Assembly: GCA_020630975.1 (NCBI GenBank)
Contig: JAHDID010000001.1
Location: 79,687 to 143,686, forward strand
DNA: 64,000 nucleotides
Direction: 5' to 3'
Source: Verrucomicrobiota bacterium
GTDB lineage: Bacteria > Verrucomicrobiota > Verrucomicrobiia > Verrucomicrobiales > DEV007
Under the pieces are notes generated by a model. It had not been told where the DNA came from. It saw only the letters and a list, made by a program, of their open reading frames with translations, and searched no databases. This document shows, one piece after another, positions 1 to 10,263 of this stretch. The position numbers were made by a program, and so were the translations under genes. Position 1 is the first letter of the stretch; each line of letters begins with the position of its first letter.

Positions 1-612
1 CTCGCCTCGCATGGCTTTGATCAGATCGACCATAGGCTCGACAGCCGCAGGATCTCCGGTACGCACGATATTCCCCTCCACGGTATCGAAGTCTACGGTA
101 TTAGGATCGACATCGGCCTCGATATCGCGGATCGACTTCACATAGGCGATCATCTCCAGATCTGGAGCAAACTGAGTTTTAATGATCTTTTTAGCAATCG
201 CTGCAGCCGCCACACGGCCGATCGTCTCGCGTGCGCTGGAGCGCCCCCCACCCTGCCAGTTGCGTATGCCGTACTTGGCCACATAGGTATAGTCTGCGTG
301 GGATGGGCGAAACTTTTCAGCCATCTCAGAGTAAGCCTCTGGGCGAGCATCTTTATTGCGCACCAAAATAGCTATGGGCGAACCTAAAGTGAGGCCCTCG
401 AAAGTGCCCGAAAGGATCTCTGCCTTGTCCTCCTCCTTGCGTGGAGTGGTGATCTCGCTCTGCCCTGGTCGACGACGGTCTAGGTCTTTCTGAATATCAT
501 CCTCAGTCAACTCGATGCGCGGCGGACAGCCATCGATGACCACACCGACTCCGCCACCATGTGACTCTCCCCATGTCGAAAGACGAAAAAGTTCTCCAAA
601 AACTGATCCCAT
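1..612 (-). CDS. aroC: Chorismate synthase, N-terminal 204 residues (cut by window edge)
   Basis: Chorismate synthase converts EPSP to chorismate, the last step of the shikimate pathway, in the cytoplasm using reduced FMN. Translating the minus strand from the ATG at 612 gives [20 protein letters not shown], with the family's first signature (T-x-GESHG). RRPGQ(S) follows near residue 47, and a [11 protein letters not shown]-like block and [15 protein letters not shown] follow near residues 100-135; all are hallmark AroC segments. The frame stays open to base 1, so the C-terminal part lies outside the window. An 87-bp gap separates it from the glycosylase gene upstream, which reads the same way. 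The identification is secure from the motifs alone. Confidence 0.96.
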   Translation of the reverse strand, partial: MGSVFGELFRLSTWGESHGGGVGVVIDGCPPRIELTEDDIQKDLDRRRPGQSEITTPRKEEDKAEILSGTFEGLTLGSPIAILVRNKDARPEAYSEMAEKFRPSHADYTYVAKYGIRNWQGGGRSSARETIGRVAAAAIAKKIIKTQFAPDLEMIAYVKSIRDIEADVDPNTVDFDTVEGNIVRTGDPAAVEPMVDLIKAMRGE

Positions 613-699
613 AATACTACTCAGATGCACCCCTACTCGGGAAGGCTACAGAGTCAACCGCATACCTCACTCAGATGGGACTTATCGGCCGTTTCTCAG

Positions 700-1317
700 T
701 TAGGATTTCTTTACCTTTCCATATTTCACTGATACATGCGGACAGTCCCGCTCCAAAAACCGCCACGGCAGCTCCTGAGCAGCGGATATACCGACACGGA
801 TATCGTCTAACACATCTATAGCAGGCAAGCCGGTCTCGAGTGGCCGGAAAAATCCATGCTGGGCCGAAGCCACAAGGCTGCGCCCATGATCCTCTCGGCC
901 GATCCCTAGCGCCATGCTCAACTTACCAGGTCCGGAGCAGAGCTCTGTGAGCTTTTCGCGGCTGCGACGCTCTTGCATCTTAGCAATGCCCTCTGTCGGC
1001 TCCAGAGCCCGGAGTAGGACGAAGCCGTTTTTATCCGACTTAGGACACTTGCAGAGCACATTCATCAGCCAGTACATGCCGTAATTCAGATAGACATAAG
1101 CCGTACCAGCCGGCTCTCCAGCGACAAACTCGCGCGCTGTGGGCCGATGATAGGTGTGGCAAGCCTCATCGCCATGCTCAGCATAAGCCTCGGTCTCGAC
1201 GACACGCCCAGCACAGGCCCCCCAGCGAAAAGACGCCCCCACTAGCTCTCTCGCACAGACCAAAGGATCGCGGCTAAAGAATCCCTCATCGAGCTGCTGC
1301 ATGGGCCGCTGTCTCAT
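700..1317 (-). CDS. DNA-3-methyladenine glycosylase, AAG/MPG type
   Basis: This base-excision repair enzyme removes alkylated purines such as 3-methyladenine. At 205 residues it has the usual length of bacterial AAG proteins. The segments ARELVGA, VETEAY, the acidic/His stretch after it, FVAGEPAGTAYVYLNYGMYW and the late GPGKLSMALGI block (residues about 129-139) are typical of the family, and the Glu in VETEAY is the expected water-activating residue. The start at 1317 is chosen because its ATGA overlaps the stop of the upstream aldo-keto reductase, which indicates translational coupling; an internal ATG at 1302 is the alternative. Confidence 0.9.
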   Translation of the reverse strand: MRQRPMQQLDEGFFSRDPLVCARELVGASFRWGACAGRVVETEAYAEHGDEACHTYHRPTAREFVAGEPAGTAYVYLNYGMYWLMNVLCKCPKSDKNGFVLLRALEPTEGIAKMQERRSREKLTELCSGPGKLSMALGIGREDHGRSLVASAQHGFFRPLETGLPAIDVLDDIRVGISAAQELPWRFLERDCPHVSVKYGKVKKS

Positions 1318-2117
1318 GCCATCGCCACCCGCCTAGCCGCCGCCGCATTCTGCCGCAGGTGCTTGGGATTGATCGTGCCTGTGATGACCGCAGTCGATGC
1401 GGAATGCTGAAAGATATGATCGAAAGCCTGCTGTACGGGGTCACCAGGCTCCACACCGCCATCCTGACCAAACCAACCACTGCCAAACGCTTTTTTGATG
1501 AAGACAGAGCAGTCTCCGGATACAGCAGCAGCATCGAGCACCGGCTCTTCCTCGGTGTGCCATGGATTGTAGGTGACCATGACAGTATCCAGCCCCATCT
1601 CTACGGCCAGGCAGCCGCCTGCCACAGTCTTGGTCGAGATCCCGATCGATAGCACCTTGCCAGCAGCCTTTAGCTCCGAGAGAGCTTCCACAGCCCCACT
1701 ATTTTTCAGGATATCCACATCGCGCCCGTCTGAGTGCAACAACACTGCCTCTATCCTATCTGTGCGCAGGCGTGTGAGCGTGCGCTCCACGCTGCGAGTG
1801 ATGGCAGCGTGAGAAAAATCAAAGACCGACTCACCACCGATAAACTCCTCGCCCGCCTTGGTCACGATCGCCCAATCATCGCGTCTACTACCTAGTATCT
1901 GGCCTAAGCGCTCCTCACTAGTCCCGTAAGCAGGAGCCGTATCCAGCAGATTGATACCCTCGCTCTGAGCGAGATCGAGGAGCTCGAGCACAGCACTATC
2001 CTCTGGCAGCTCAAAGCCAGTGGGATATTTCACCTGCTGATTGCGGCCTATTTTGACTGTCCCTAGTCCGAGGCACGAGACCTCTCGCTCTGCTCCGTGC
2101 AAGATCTTGCGATGCAT
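1314..2117 (-). CDS. Aldo/keto reductase
   Basis: This is an NADPH-dependent oxidoreductase of the aldo/keto reductase superfamily, about 267 residues from the ATG at 2117. The N-terminus LGLGTVKIGR, the GINLLDTAPAYGTSEERLGQ block (catalytic Asp and Tyr), a VTKAG strand with the catalytic Lys, and an LLHSDG segment (His tetrad member) are visible. The substrate cannot be deduced. The frame runs upstream to 2159, but those 14 residues would overlap the divergent membrane-protein gene and do not resemble the family, so 2117 is preferred. It overlaps the glycosylase gene downstream by four bases and is probably co-transcribed with it. Confidence 0.85.
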   Translation of the reverse strand: MHRKILHGAEREVSCLGLGTVKIGRNQQVKYPTGFELPEDSAVLELLDLAQSEGINLLDTAPAYGTSEERLGQILGSRRDDWAIVTKAGEEFIGGESVFDFSHAAITRSVERTLTRLRTDRIEAVLLHSDGRDVDILKNSGAVEALSELKAAGKVLSIGISTKTVAGGCLAVEMGLDTVMVTYNPWHTEEEPVLDAAAVSGDCSVFIKKAFGSGWFGQDGGVEPGDPVQQAFDHIFQHSASTAVITGTINPKHLRQNAAAARRVAMA

Positions 2118-2182
2118 GAGCAGATAGAACCACCGATTTGACACGAATCCAACCTCCAATCATCATACCTGTGTCTGTGGGG

Positions 2183-2596
2183 ATGAAAGTGACTTTGCCA
2201 ATAAAAATCATCAATGTGGTGCTAGCGGTACTGTTTGTCGTGTTTGCCTGGTTTCAGCGCAATGACATCGATCCGCAAATCTATCACAACGCATCGAGCC
2301 TCGATGCCGCTATGTGGCTACTTTTCTATCTCGTGATAGCAGCCCTCTTGATCGTGGTCATCTGGCGGCGTATCCCACTCTGGCTACTGGTGATCTGCGT
2401 GATCGCCTGCCTAGTGGAGTTGGCTCTGACCGGCCCCGGCCTCTACCAGAATCTATTTGGCAAAGAAGACTTTACCATGATGCAGCAGAGCATGAGTGCC
2501 GAGGATCCGCGAGTCGAGCTAAGCCGCGAGTTTTTCGGAGCCGTATTGGCACTAGCCGGAGTCGTGTGGGTAGGTGTGCAACACCGCAGGCAGTGA
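2183..2596 (+). CDS. Small membrane protein, TMEM220-like
   Basis: A 137-residue protein with four hydrophobic segments. The first helix ends in FAWFQRNDIDPQIY, followed by ASSLDAAMWLLFYLVIAALL, which resembles the pattern of the TMEM220 family (a helix ending in Q-x-NDPD followed by an aromatic residue). The cellular role of that family is unknown. The ATG at 2183 places the first helix directly at the N-terminus; an upstream ATG at 2138 would add 15 residues overlapping the divergent reductase. It lies alone on the plus strand and converges on the gene ending at 2730. Confidence 0.6.
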   Translation: MKVTLPIKIINVVLAVLFVVFAWFQRNDIDPQIYHNASSLDAAMWLLFYLVIAALLIVVIWRRIPLWLLVICVIACLVELALTGPGLYQNLFGKEDFTMMQQSMSAEDPRVELSREFFGAVLALAGVVWVGVQHRRQ

Positions 2597-2656
2597 ACCG
2601 GTACAGATAAAACGAAGCCCACGCTAAAACGGCTGATCGCGCAGCGCTTTGCTAAT

Positions 2657-2690
2657 TGTACCCTATTGAGTGAAAATTGTACCCTATTGA
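2657..2690 (+). repeat. 21-bp-phased intergenic repeat, array 1 (2 cores)
   Basis: Two perfect copies of the core TGTACCCTATTGA begin at 2657 and 2678, exactly 21 bp apart, with the spacer GTGAAAAT. The array lies in the 133-bp gap between two convergent genes. The same core occurs at 18155, 33724 and 48934 (minus strand there), so this is a dispersed family. No function is known to me. Confidence 0.9.
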
Positions 2691-2729
2691 ATTGCGACTA
2701 ACACGAGCACAGAAAGCCAATCCCCCCCA

Positions 2730-4121
2730 CTATAGACTCACACTTTTCTTCCACTCTGCGACCTCGATACGAGCTTCGTGCCTTTCGCTAAGGACTTTCT
2801 GCATGCCTGCGCTCTGTTCGGGCTCGCCGTGGACGAGGAAGATGTTTTTCTTGGCCCCACCCATCGCGTCGAAGTAATCAACCAGTTCGCTGCAGTCTGC
2901 GTGGCCTGAAAACGAGTCTAGCATCTCGACTTTGGCGCGGAGATTGTAGGAATCACCGAGGATGTTGACTTTCTTCTGACGATTACGGATCTTCGAGCCC
3001 AAAGTATTTTGCGCACAATAGCCAACGAAGAGAATAGTGTTTTTCTCGTCCTCGATGGAATTTCGCAAGTGGTGTAGGATACGACCCGCCTCGCACATAC
3101 CAGAAGCCGAGATGATGATCGCGGGACCGTCGACGTCGTTCAGCTTTTTCGACTCGCTGACTTTGCGCACCATGGTCAGATTCTCAAAGCCAAAGGGATT
3201 GCGCTTTTCAAACAGGAAGTCGTAGACCTCTTCATTGAAGCACTCGGGGTGTATCCGGAAAATCTCGGTGGCATTCACCGCTAGAGGGCTATCCACATAG
3301 ATCGGCACCTCGGGGATCTCTTTGTTCTCAGTCAACTCATGCAACACGTAGATCAGCTGCTGTGTACGCTCGACGGCAAAGGCGGGTATGATGACTTTGC
3401 CTTTCTTCTCTAGAGCTCGATTGAGAATATCTCGAATCATATGATTCGCCTGAGTCGGCAGTTCGTGCTCACGATTGCCGTAGGTGCTCTCCATGATGAG
3501 ATGGTCGACATCATCAGCAGCTACCGGATCACGTAGCAGCTCATTGTCCCCGCGCCCGATATCGCCTGAAAAAAGCAGGCGTTCCTTCTTATTGCCTTGC
3601 TTGATATCGAGCACGATCTGGGCGGACCCTAGGATGTGGCCAGCATCGATGAACTGTAGGGTCACGCCATCGGCGATCGGGATGGATCGGTCGTAGCCGA
3701 TATTGACGAACTGGCGCAGGCAAGCCTCAGCATCGTGCTCACTATATAAAGCTTCTACCGGCGCTAATCCTTTTTTCTTTAACCGCTTATTCAACCACTG
3801 AGTCTCCTGCTGCTGGATACGAGCAGAGTCGCTGAGCATGATCTGACACAAGTCTCGAGTGGCAAAAGTCGAGTACACACTGCCCTGAAATCCCTGCTTG
3901 GTGAGGTTTGGGAGGTTACCACTATGGTCGATGTGGGCGTGGGAGAGCACTACCGCATCTAATTCTGCAGGATCGAACTGAAATTCCCGGTTCCGCCGGT
4001 TGGACTCCTCCCGACGCCCCTGGTACAGGCCACAATCGAGGAGAATCTTTGAGCCATTCACCTCGATAAGGTGTTGAGAACCAGTAGTCGTGCCCGCGGC
4101 ACCGCAAAATGTAATCTTCAT
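2730..4121 (-). CDS. Beta-CASP metallo-beta-lactamase protein (CPSF/Ysh1-like RNase family)
   Basis: A 463-residue cytoplasmic protein of the bacterial CPSF73/Ysh1-like group, whose characterised members are mostly zinc-dependent RNA-processing enzymes. It begins MKITFCGAAGTTTGSQHLIE. The metallo-beta-lactamase motif SHAHIDHSG is near residue 80, DAGHILGSAQ near 180, and FSGDIG near 205. The beta-CASP segment follows (PAFAVERTQQ, YVDSPLA), and then ISASGMCEAGRILHHL and the C-terminal DSFSGHAD/HGEPEQ motifs, so all the catalytic His/Asp motifs are present. The ATG at 4121 is preferred over 4166 because the family starts directly with the first beta strand. It is divergent from the LysM gene. 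Confidence 0.9.
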   Translation of the reverse strand: MKITFCGAAGTTTGSQHLIEVNGSKILLDCGLYQGRREESNRRNREFQFDPAELDAVVLSHAHIDHSGNLPNLTKQGFQGSVYSTFATRDLCQIMLSDSARIQQQETQWLNKRLKKKGLAPVEALYSEHDAEACLRQFVNIGYDRSIPIADGVTLQFIDAGHILGSAQIVLDIKQGNKKERLLFSGDIGRGDNELLRDPVAADDVDHLIMESTYGNREHELPTQANHMIRDILNRALEKKGKVIIPAFAVERTQQLIYVLHELTENKEIPEVPIYVDSPLAVNATEIFRIHPECFNEEVYDFLFEKRNPFGFENLTMVRKVSESKKLNDVDGPAIIISASGMCEAGRILHHLRNSIEDEKNTILFVGYCAQNTLGSKIRNRQKKVNILGDSYNLRAKVEMLDSFSGHADCSELVDYFDAMGGAKKNIFLVHGEPEQSAGMQKVLSERHEARIEVAEWKKSVSL

Positions 4122-4236
4122 AAGAAATCGGGATCTATGCTTAGCGGAAGCTGTTAAAAACTTCAAGAAACATCAAGAATCCCGCCCATAAAACGGCGAA
4201 ATTTTGAAATTATTTAAGAAAAACTAAGTTTTTGTA

Positions 4237-4265
4237 TTGCTTAATTATAAAATAAAATTTATATT
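4237..4265 (+). promoter_or_regulatory. Candidate sigma70-type promoter of the LysM gene, possibly leaderless
   Basis: TTGCTT at 4237-4242 and TATATT at 4260-4265 are separated by 17 bp in a very AT-rich stretch. The ATG of the LysM gene follows only 6 bp after the -10 hexamer, so transcription would start at or next to the start codon and give a leaderless mRNA. No Shine-Dalgarno sequence is visible. This rests on pattern matching only. Confidence 0.4.
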
Positions 4266-4271
4266 ATCGAC

Positions 4272-5129
4272 ATGAAATGGTTCACCTCATCTACAGCACT
4301 GCTGACACTCGCACTGTCCGCAACCCATCTGGGGGCTCAAGATCTGAGGACTATCGAAGCTAAAGTGGCATCGATGGAAGATCGGATCGCAGCACTCGAG
4401 GCCAAACTCCAAGTTGGCCAGCCGATCATGGAGAGGGACCTGTCATTATCCCCCACACAACCGCAGCCTATGCCTGGGCCAATGGTAGAGACTCCCTCCC
4501 AGGAGACCTACGTGATCCGAGATGGCGATTCGATGGGAGGTATTGCCAGGAAATACAATATCCCACACCAAGCTCTGCTCGACGCGAATAAAATGGTCAA
4601 AGGCCAGCCGATCTACATAGGCGAAACGCTGATCATTCCATCGCCACCGACGACAACTACGACTACAGTCGCCCAGCCAGCCCAAGCCAGCGATCTACAG
4701 CACACTGTCGCCACTGGGGATACGCTGACGAATATCGCACGCCGCTATGGCACCACTGTCCAGGAGCTGAAGATCGTCAACAACCTGAAAACCGATGTGA
4801 TCAGCTTGGGGGCAAAACTAAAGATACCTGGTGCACCAACCATGACAGCAGCAGCGCAGGCTCAGGCCGCTACAGATGCAGATGCTCCGGGTAGTGATCT
4901 AAATTTCCAATACGACAATCCACTGCTAAAGAGCGATGAGACCTACGGCTACTACACCGTCCAAAAAGGTGACAACCTCTATGCTCTAGCACGCGACTTT
5001 TTTACCACCATGAAGGAACTCCAAAGACTGAATAAGCTGGGTAACAGCGCGGTCATTCACCCCGGAGACGAACTAGTGGTGCCGACATCGAAGTATAACA
5101 CCTACCACCAAAACATCGCCTCCAACTAG
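4272..5129 (+). CDS. Secreted LysM-repeat protein (three LysM domains)
   Basis: A 285-residue exported protein that probably binds peptidoglycan. The signal peptide MKWFTSSTALLTLALSATHLGAQ is followed by a short heptad-like helix (residues 25-47). Three LysM domains follow at about 79-125 (YVIRDGDSMGGIARKYNI), 142-187 (HTVATGDTLTNIARRYGT) and 226-272 (YTVQKGDNLYALARDFFT), each ending in an 'L-x-IP/VPT' strand. There is no peptidase or amidase domain, so it may be a structural or scaffolding wall protein. It is a single-gene unit with its own promoter and a strong terminator downstream. Confidence 0.85.
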   Translation: MKWFTSSTALLTLALSATHLGAQDLRTIEAKVASMEDRIAALEAKLQVGQPIMERDLSLSPTQPQPMPGPMVETPSQETYVIRDGDSMGGIARKYNIPHQALLDANKMVKGQPIYIGETLIIPSPPTTTTTTVAQPAQASDLQHTVATGDTLTNIARRYGTTVQELKIVNNLKTDVISLGAKLKIPGAPTMTAAAQAQAATDADAPGSDLNFQYDNPLLKSDETYGYYTVQKGDNLYALARDFFTTMKELQRLNKLGNSAVIHPGDELVVPTSKYNTYHQNIASN

Positions 5130-5220
5130 AGGCTGATCAGGTAGATCCTTCGAACAAGAAGAATTTGTCTCATAGCGATAATCCAAAAGGTTGTTTCAGA
5201 GACATTGTTGAGTGGTCATA

Positions 5221-5252
5221 AGCCCGGTTCTCGAAAGGGAACCGGGCTTTTT
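5221..5252 (+). terminator. Rho-independent terminator
   Basis: A perfect 10-bp GC-rich stem, AGCCCGGTTC/GAACCGGGCT, with an 8-nt loop is followed by TTTT. It lies about 90 bp after the LysM gene and just before the convergent envelope gene ends, so it may serve both. Confidence 0.85.
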
Positions 5253-5276
5253 CTCTTTCCTCAAAATGAGCCATTC

Positions 5277-6425
5277 CTACTCACTCTCCACAGCGACCTC
5301 AGAGCCAGACTGGTCTTGCTCAGTCTCCTCTGCCACTGGTATGGCGACCACAGGCGGCAGTCGCATCACCATCACCTGCGCTAGCCCTTGGTCGATACCA
5401 TCTGTCACTTCGATCAGTTTGGCCTTGATCCGCCCCTCGGCGACACCTGCAGCGATCAGCCACTGGCGCAGTTCATCTCGCCGCCGTTCGCCCAACCACT
5501 TGGCGAAGCTAGGAGCACCAGATCGATAGACTGACACTCTCAGCTCGATCGCTTGCTCCGCCCATTGGAGAGAGTTGAGACTAGCTGCGATCCCCGCAAT
5601 CTGATCGCGCTGTCCCTGCTGGGGTGATGCTGTGTTTCGGACGAAAAGAAGCGACCCAAATGCAACATAAGGATCTAGCGGGACTGCGGGCACTGGCAGA
5701 ACAGACTGCCCCCCGGCAGGAGAGCCAACTGCTCCGACCGCTACTGGAATAGAAGCTACATTCTGAAGTGCATCATCTGTCGTAGGCCTACCAGTCTGCA
5801 GCAGCCCCATATCGGCCGTGCTATCGATCAGGCGGCGAACTTTGTCTAAGAGTAGTCCTGGTGGCGTGAACTGTGCGGATTCATTTTCTCTCACATCCAA
5901 ATCGAATGCGAAAGGCTGGCGAGACTCACCAGAAGATAACAGAATCGGTACCTCGGGTAGATCAGCAGTCGGCACCTGACAGATCTGATCGATAAACACC
6001 CGATCCCCTAAAAGAGGTGCCAGCCTGATCCGTATCACCGATGTGGTCACAATGCTGTCGGTAAGTCCACCTACGAGCACGAAGTCCTCCCCTATCTCGA
6101 CTTCGCCTTCATGCAGAGATAGGACGACCTCGATCAATAGACTACGAAGCAACTCTGCAGTGGGTAAGTCGGCTGCCGAGTCAAAGACGATCCCTGCGTT
6201 TTTCACCTGAAGATCAGGACGTGCAGAGAGCAGCGCATTAGCCAGCAGGTCGGCCTGAGTTTTATCAGGCACACCACCAGAGAAAAATACCTGCGAACCA
6301 CTGACCTGTAGAACAAAAGGCGGCACACCATCACTCTCTCCACGCCGAGTGCTATCGCCCCCTAGGCTGAGTGAGATACAGAGCGAGGCTACCACGGCAG
6401 CCCATAGTTTTTGTATGATTCTCAA
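5277..6425 (-). CDS. Exported envelope protein, BON/OmpA-like
   Basis: About 382 residues from a proposed TTG start at 6425. That start gives the export signal RIIQKLWAAVVASLCISLSL and has GGAGG 12 bp upstream (6438-6442). The open frame continues to 6632, but the extra 69 residues are basic, do not look like a signal, and overlap the divergent lipoprotein gene. After the signal there is a BON-like strand pattern (FVLQVSGSQVFFSGGVPDKT), and a C-terminal OmpA-like segment near the end (WLGERRRDELRQWLIAAGV, then GRIKAKLIEV). A role linking the outer membrane to peptidoglycan is plausible, but the family match is weak and unverified. Confidence 0.5.
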   Translation of the reverse strand: MRIIQKLWAAVVASLCISLSLGGDSTRRGESDGVPPFVLQVSGSQVFFSGGVPDKTQADLLANALLSARPDLQVKNAGIVFDSAADLPTAELLRSLLIEVVLSLHEGEVEIGEDFVLVGGLTDSIVTTSVIRIRLAPLLGDRVFIDQICQVPTADLPEVPILLSSGESRQPFAFDLDVRENESAQFTPPGLLLDKVRRLIDSTADMGLLQTGRPTTDDALQNVASIPVAVGAVGSPAGGQSVLPVPAVPLDPYVAFGSLLFVRNTASPQQGQRDQIAGIAASLNSLQWAEQAIELRVSVYRSGAPSFAKWLGERRRDELRQWLIAAGVAEGRIKAKLIEVTDGIDQGLAQVMVMRLPPVVAIPVAEETEQDQSGSEVAVESE

Positions 6426-6544
6426 AAGATTGTCTTCCCTCCAGTAAAGGCCAGCTAGCCCATCTGAGTCAACCCCTCGCTCTATTCCCAAGAAGCTAAG
6501 CTTGATTTGATAAATAGCCGTCCTAAGCTCCAGCGGTATCTCTC

Positions 6545-7048
6545 TTGCCTTTGAAACTCGCAGCCCATACATCACTCGTGGCTTTGGTGGGCCTCGTCCA
6601 CCTAAATAGCTGTGCTCCAGTGGAAGACACATCGCCTTCGTCGGCGCTTTTTCCTACGTCCTACTATGGCGAAGTGCGACGCGACTTTTCTGCACAGCTT
6701 CAGTCGAGAGCTCACCGCTCAGAGGTAGAGATGCATGCCCTGTTTGGCAGGCTCTACACCGAGAAGCCACCAAAAGAGGTGAAACCCATCATCGGTGCTC
6801 TGGAGCAGGGTTTTTACGAGTGCCCAGCATCTGGTAAGCGGGTCTACCGGATCAACTCAATCTCTCAAGCCCAGCAGATCCTCGGCCACAAGTGGACCGA
6901 CGAATCGTGGGGCGAGAGCTCAGTGCTCGCCAATCAATTTCGGATCACACCAAGTGCCTCAGTCGCTGTGATGGGCGACAACGACCAAAGGCTAGTGTTT
7001 TTCGACCAATCCAATCAATTGGTCGCCGTCTATCCACGCTCGGATTAG
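6545..7048 (+). CDS. Small predicted lipoprotein
   Basis: A 167-residue protein starting at a TTG (6545), with signal LAAHTSLVALVGLVHLNSC and a lipobox-like L-N-S-C, so it is probably lipid-anchored. The mature part shows no family I recognise; it has a conserved-looking core (GFYECPASGKRVYRINSISQ) and a terminal beta-rich stretch. It is divergent from the BON/OmpA-like gene with about 120 bp between the proposed starts, so the two may share a promoter region. Confidence 0.55.
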   Translation: MPLKLAAHTSLVALVGLVHLNSCAPVEDTSPSSALFPTSYYGEVRRDFSAQLQSRAHRSEVEMHALFGRLYTEKPPKEVKPIIGALEQGFYECPASGKRVYRINSISQAQQILGHKWTDESWGESSVLANQFRITPSASVAVMGDNDQRLVFFDQSNQLVAVYPRSD

Positions 7049-7134
7049 TGAAAATGCTGAGCGGTTTAGGGTGCAGACGAAATCTCTACCTTCGAATGTC
7101 GCTTCGACTAGCCAAAGCTAGACAGGCCTAAGCT

Positions 7135-7160
7135 TTGCACCCCTTGACGGGGTGCAATTT
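7135..7160 (+). terminator. Hairpin terminator between convergent genes
   Basis: A perfect 9-bp stem, TTGCACCCC/GGGGTGCAA, with a 5-nt loop lies between the lipoprotein gene and the convergent glyQS stop. Only a short T run (TTT) follows on the plus strand, so it could act as a weak or bidirectional terminator. Confidence 0.65.
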
Positions 7161-7182
7161 GCGAACCAAATCGCCTGCTAGA

Positions 7183-8772
<1,590 letters not shown>

Positions 8773-8905
8773 TAGTTTTGCGCCATCACTTTAACCGAGA
8801 GAGGAAAATCGCAAGAGAAGATGAAGCAATAGAACCTAAATTTGAAACTAGCTAGTCCAAGAAAGAACTAACAATTGGAAGAAAGATCACCTTCTGTAAA
8901 AATCC

Positions 8906-9433
8906 TTACCTCCCAATGAAGGGATTGATGCTACTAGAAACAGAGCCGTCCGGCATCAAAACGTGCTGCCCTTCCCCATGATAGCCAGCACGCTCAACAA
9001 GCCATGGTTGGTTCCAACGGAATGGAGTCTGAGCACCAGGCGAAAATTGGGTAGGGATATAAGATCCCATATTCTCCTTGGTATCCCCTTGTGTCCTGTA
9101 CCTCAACCTAGTATCCGAGGGACACAACCAAGAATCTGGGCCAAAACCGTAGGGGTGAAGAGCTTTGAACCAAAAGCCAAAATAATCCGACTCCGTCATT
9201 GCTGGTCCATCTTCAACCACAGGGAGCTGCGGCCACTCACCATTGTCAGAAACTGCCGATGTAAAACCAGAATGGAGGGCCCGCATTTTAGAAACACATA
9301 CTGCCTTCTTTGCCTTTTTTCGAAAGTTTGAATACCCTCCCATTCCAACTGCCGTCAAGCCCGCAACCAAAACAACAGCAATTAGAACCTCGAGAAGGGT
9401 AACACCTTTGTTACTAGAGATTATCGACTCCAT
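8906..9433 (-). CDS. Type II secretion/type IV pilus-like pseudopilin
   Basis: A 175-residue protein with a class III (prepilin) signal. A short basic leader, MESIISSNKG, is followed by VTLLEVLIAVVLVAGLTAV, with Gly at -1 and Glu at +5, and then by a hydrophilic segment. The C-terminal region (HVLMPDGSVSSSINPF) resembles the H-x9-DG end of the pseudopilins that are abundant in Verrucomicrobiota and Planctomycetota. No secretion ATPase, peptidase or other pilin is nearby, so it is an orphan minor or pseudo-pilin. It appears more AT-rich than its neighbours. Confidence 0.75.
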   Translation of the reverse strand: MESIISSNKGVTLLEVLIAVVLVAGLTAVGMGGYSNFRKKAKKAVCVSKMRALHSGFTSAVSDNGEWPQLPVVEDGPAMTESDYFGFWFKALHPYGFGPDSWLCPSDTRLRYRTQGDTKENMGSYIPTQFSPGAQTPFRWNQPWLVERAGYHGEGQHVLMPDGSVSSSINPFIGR

Positions 9434-9488
9434 AATATTGTGCCAATTACTCTACTTGCCCCCTAATCGAAGGACTAATAGTAAACTA

Positions 9489-10193
9489 TTAGCCATTCCT
9501 AACAAAGCTCACTCTGCTTCCATAAACAGTGATAGGAACTCTGCGGTCATTAATACCTGGCGTTACTATATTAGCGATTCCTGTAGCAAAAAACTCCTGA
9601 GACCAAGGTCTGGAAAGGCTTGAAAGTTCACCATTAAATCTTGAGTTGATTGACCCGCCAGCTGTCGGCAACGTTAATATGTCAAAATCGTCTCCATCGA
9701 CACCTATAACAAGGACATCCTCAACCCTCCTGGGATCAAAAGGGACCACGATAAAGTCGGTATTCGCCGGAGTCTGGACTGCCCCAGGGCCTCCTAATGT
9801 TCCCTCGAAATTACCTGTAGAAGAGAGAAGTGAGGCCGTCCCCACGCAACTCACAACATTTAAAGTCGAATTCACAGTTCCAAAACAGGTGCCAAAGTAA
9901 ACCACTCCACGAGCGAAATAGACATGTTGATTGGTAGTTCCAGCAAAACCTCCGAACTGAACGTTCCCAGTATTACCGACCTGCCCATTAGTGTACTCAG
10001 CAGCTTGATTCTGGTTTCCAACTCCCCAACGATACGTTCCAGTTACGTCTAGCCCCGTAGCAACAGCCTCATAAACGCCGTCGTCGCCAGTAGGAGTGTG
10101 AGAATTATTGCTAAAAGGACCTCCAATCCATGCATGCGCATGGAATGTGGGAATAACGATGAGTGACAGGACAATCGCGAAGAGTTTCTTCAT
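9489..10193 (-). CDS. Secreted protein of unknown function
   Basis: A 234-residue protein with a clean signal peptide (MKKLFAIVLSLIVIPTFHAHA) when started at the ATG at 10193. The frame extends 12 codons further upstream, but those residues precede the basic n-region. The mature protein is rich in Gly, Asn, Thr and Val (VYEAVATGLDVTGTYRWGV, YFGTCFGTVNSTLNVVSCVG), contains two Cys that could form a disulfide, and is probably a beta-rich extracellular or surface protein. I recognise no family. It is separated from the chaperone module downstream of the FHA gene by about 70 bp of AT-rich DNA. Confidence 0.55.
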   Translation of the reverse strand: MKKLFAIVLSLIVIPTFHAHAWIGGPFSNNSHTPTGDDGVYEAVATGLDVTGTYRWGVGNQNQAAEYTNGQVGNTGNVQFGGFAGTTNQHVYFARGVVYFGTCFGTVNSTLNVVSCVGTASLLSSTGNFEGTLGGPGAVQTPANTDFIVVPFDPRRVEDVLVIGVDGDDFDILTLPTAGGSINSRFNGELSSLSRPWSQEFFATGIANIVTPGINDRRVPITVYGSRVSFVRNG

Positions 10194-10263
10194 AACCACA
10201 TTATGAGCGGGAAGGGCAACGTATTTCAAGTGCTAATTTTATTAAATTATCGTCTCAAATACG

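Noticed and set aside
5221-5252. Operator for the BON/OmpA-like gene
   Set aside because: A 10-bp GC stem followed by TTTT is a standard terminator between convergent genes.
9243-9623. An open frame on the plus strand over the pseudopilin and secreted-protein genes
   Set aside because: It runs antisense through two genes with clear signals and has no protein features of its own.
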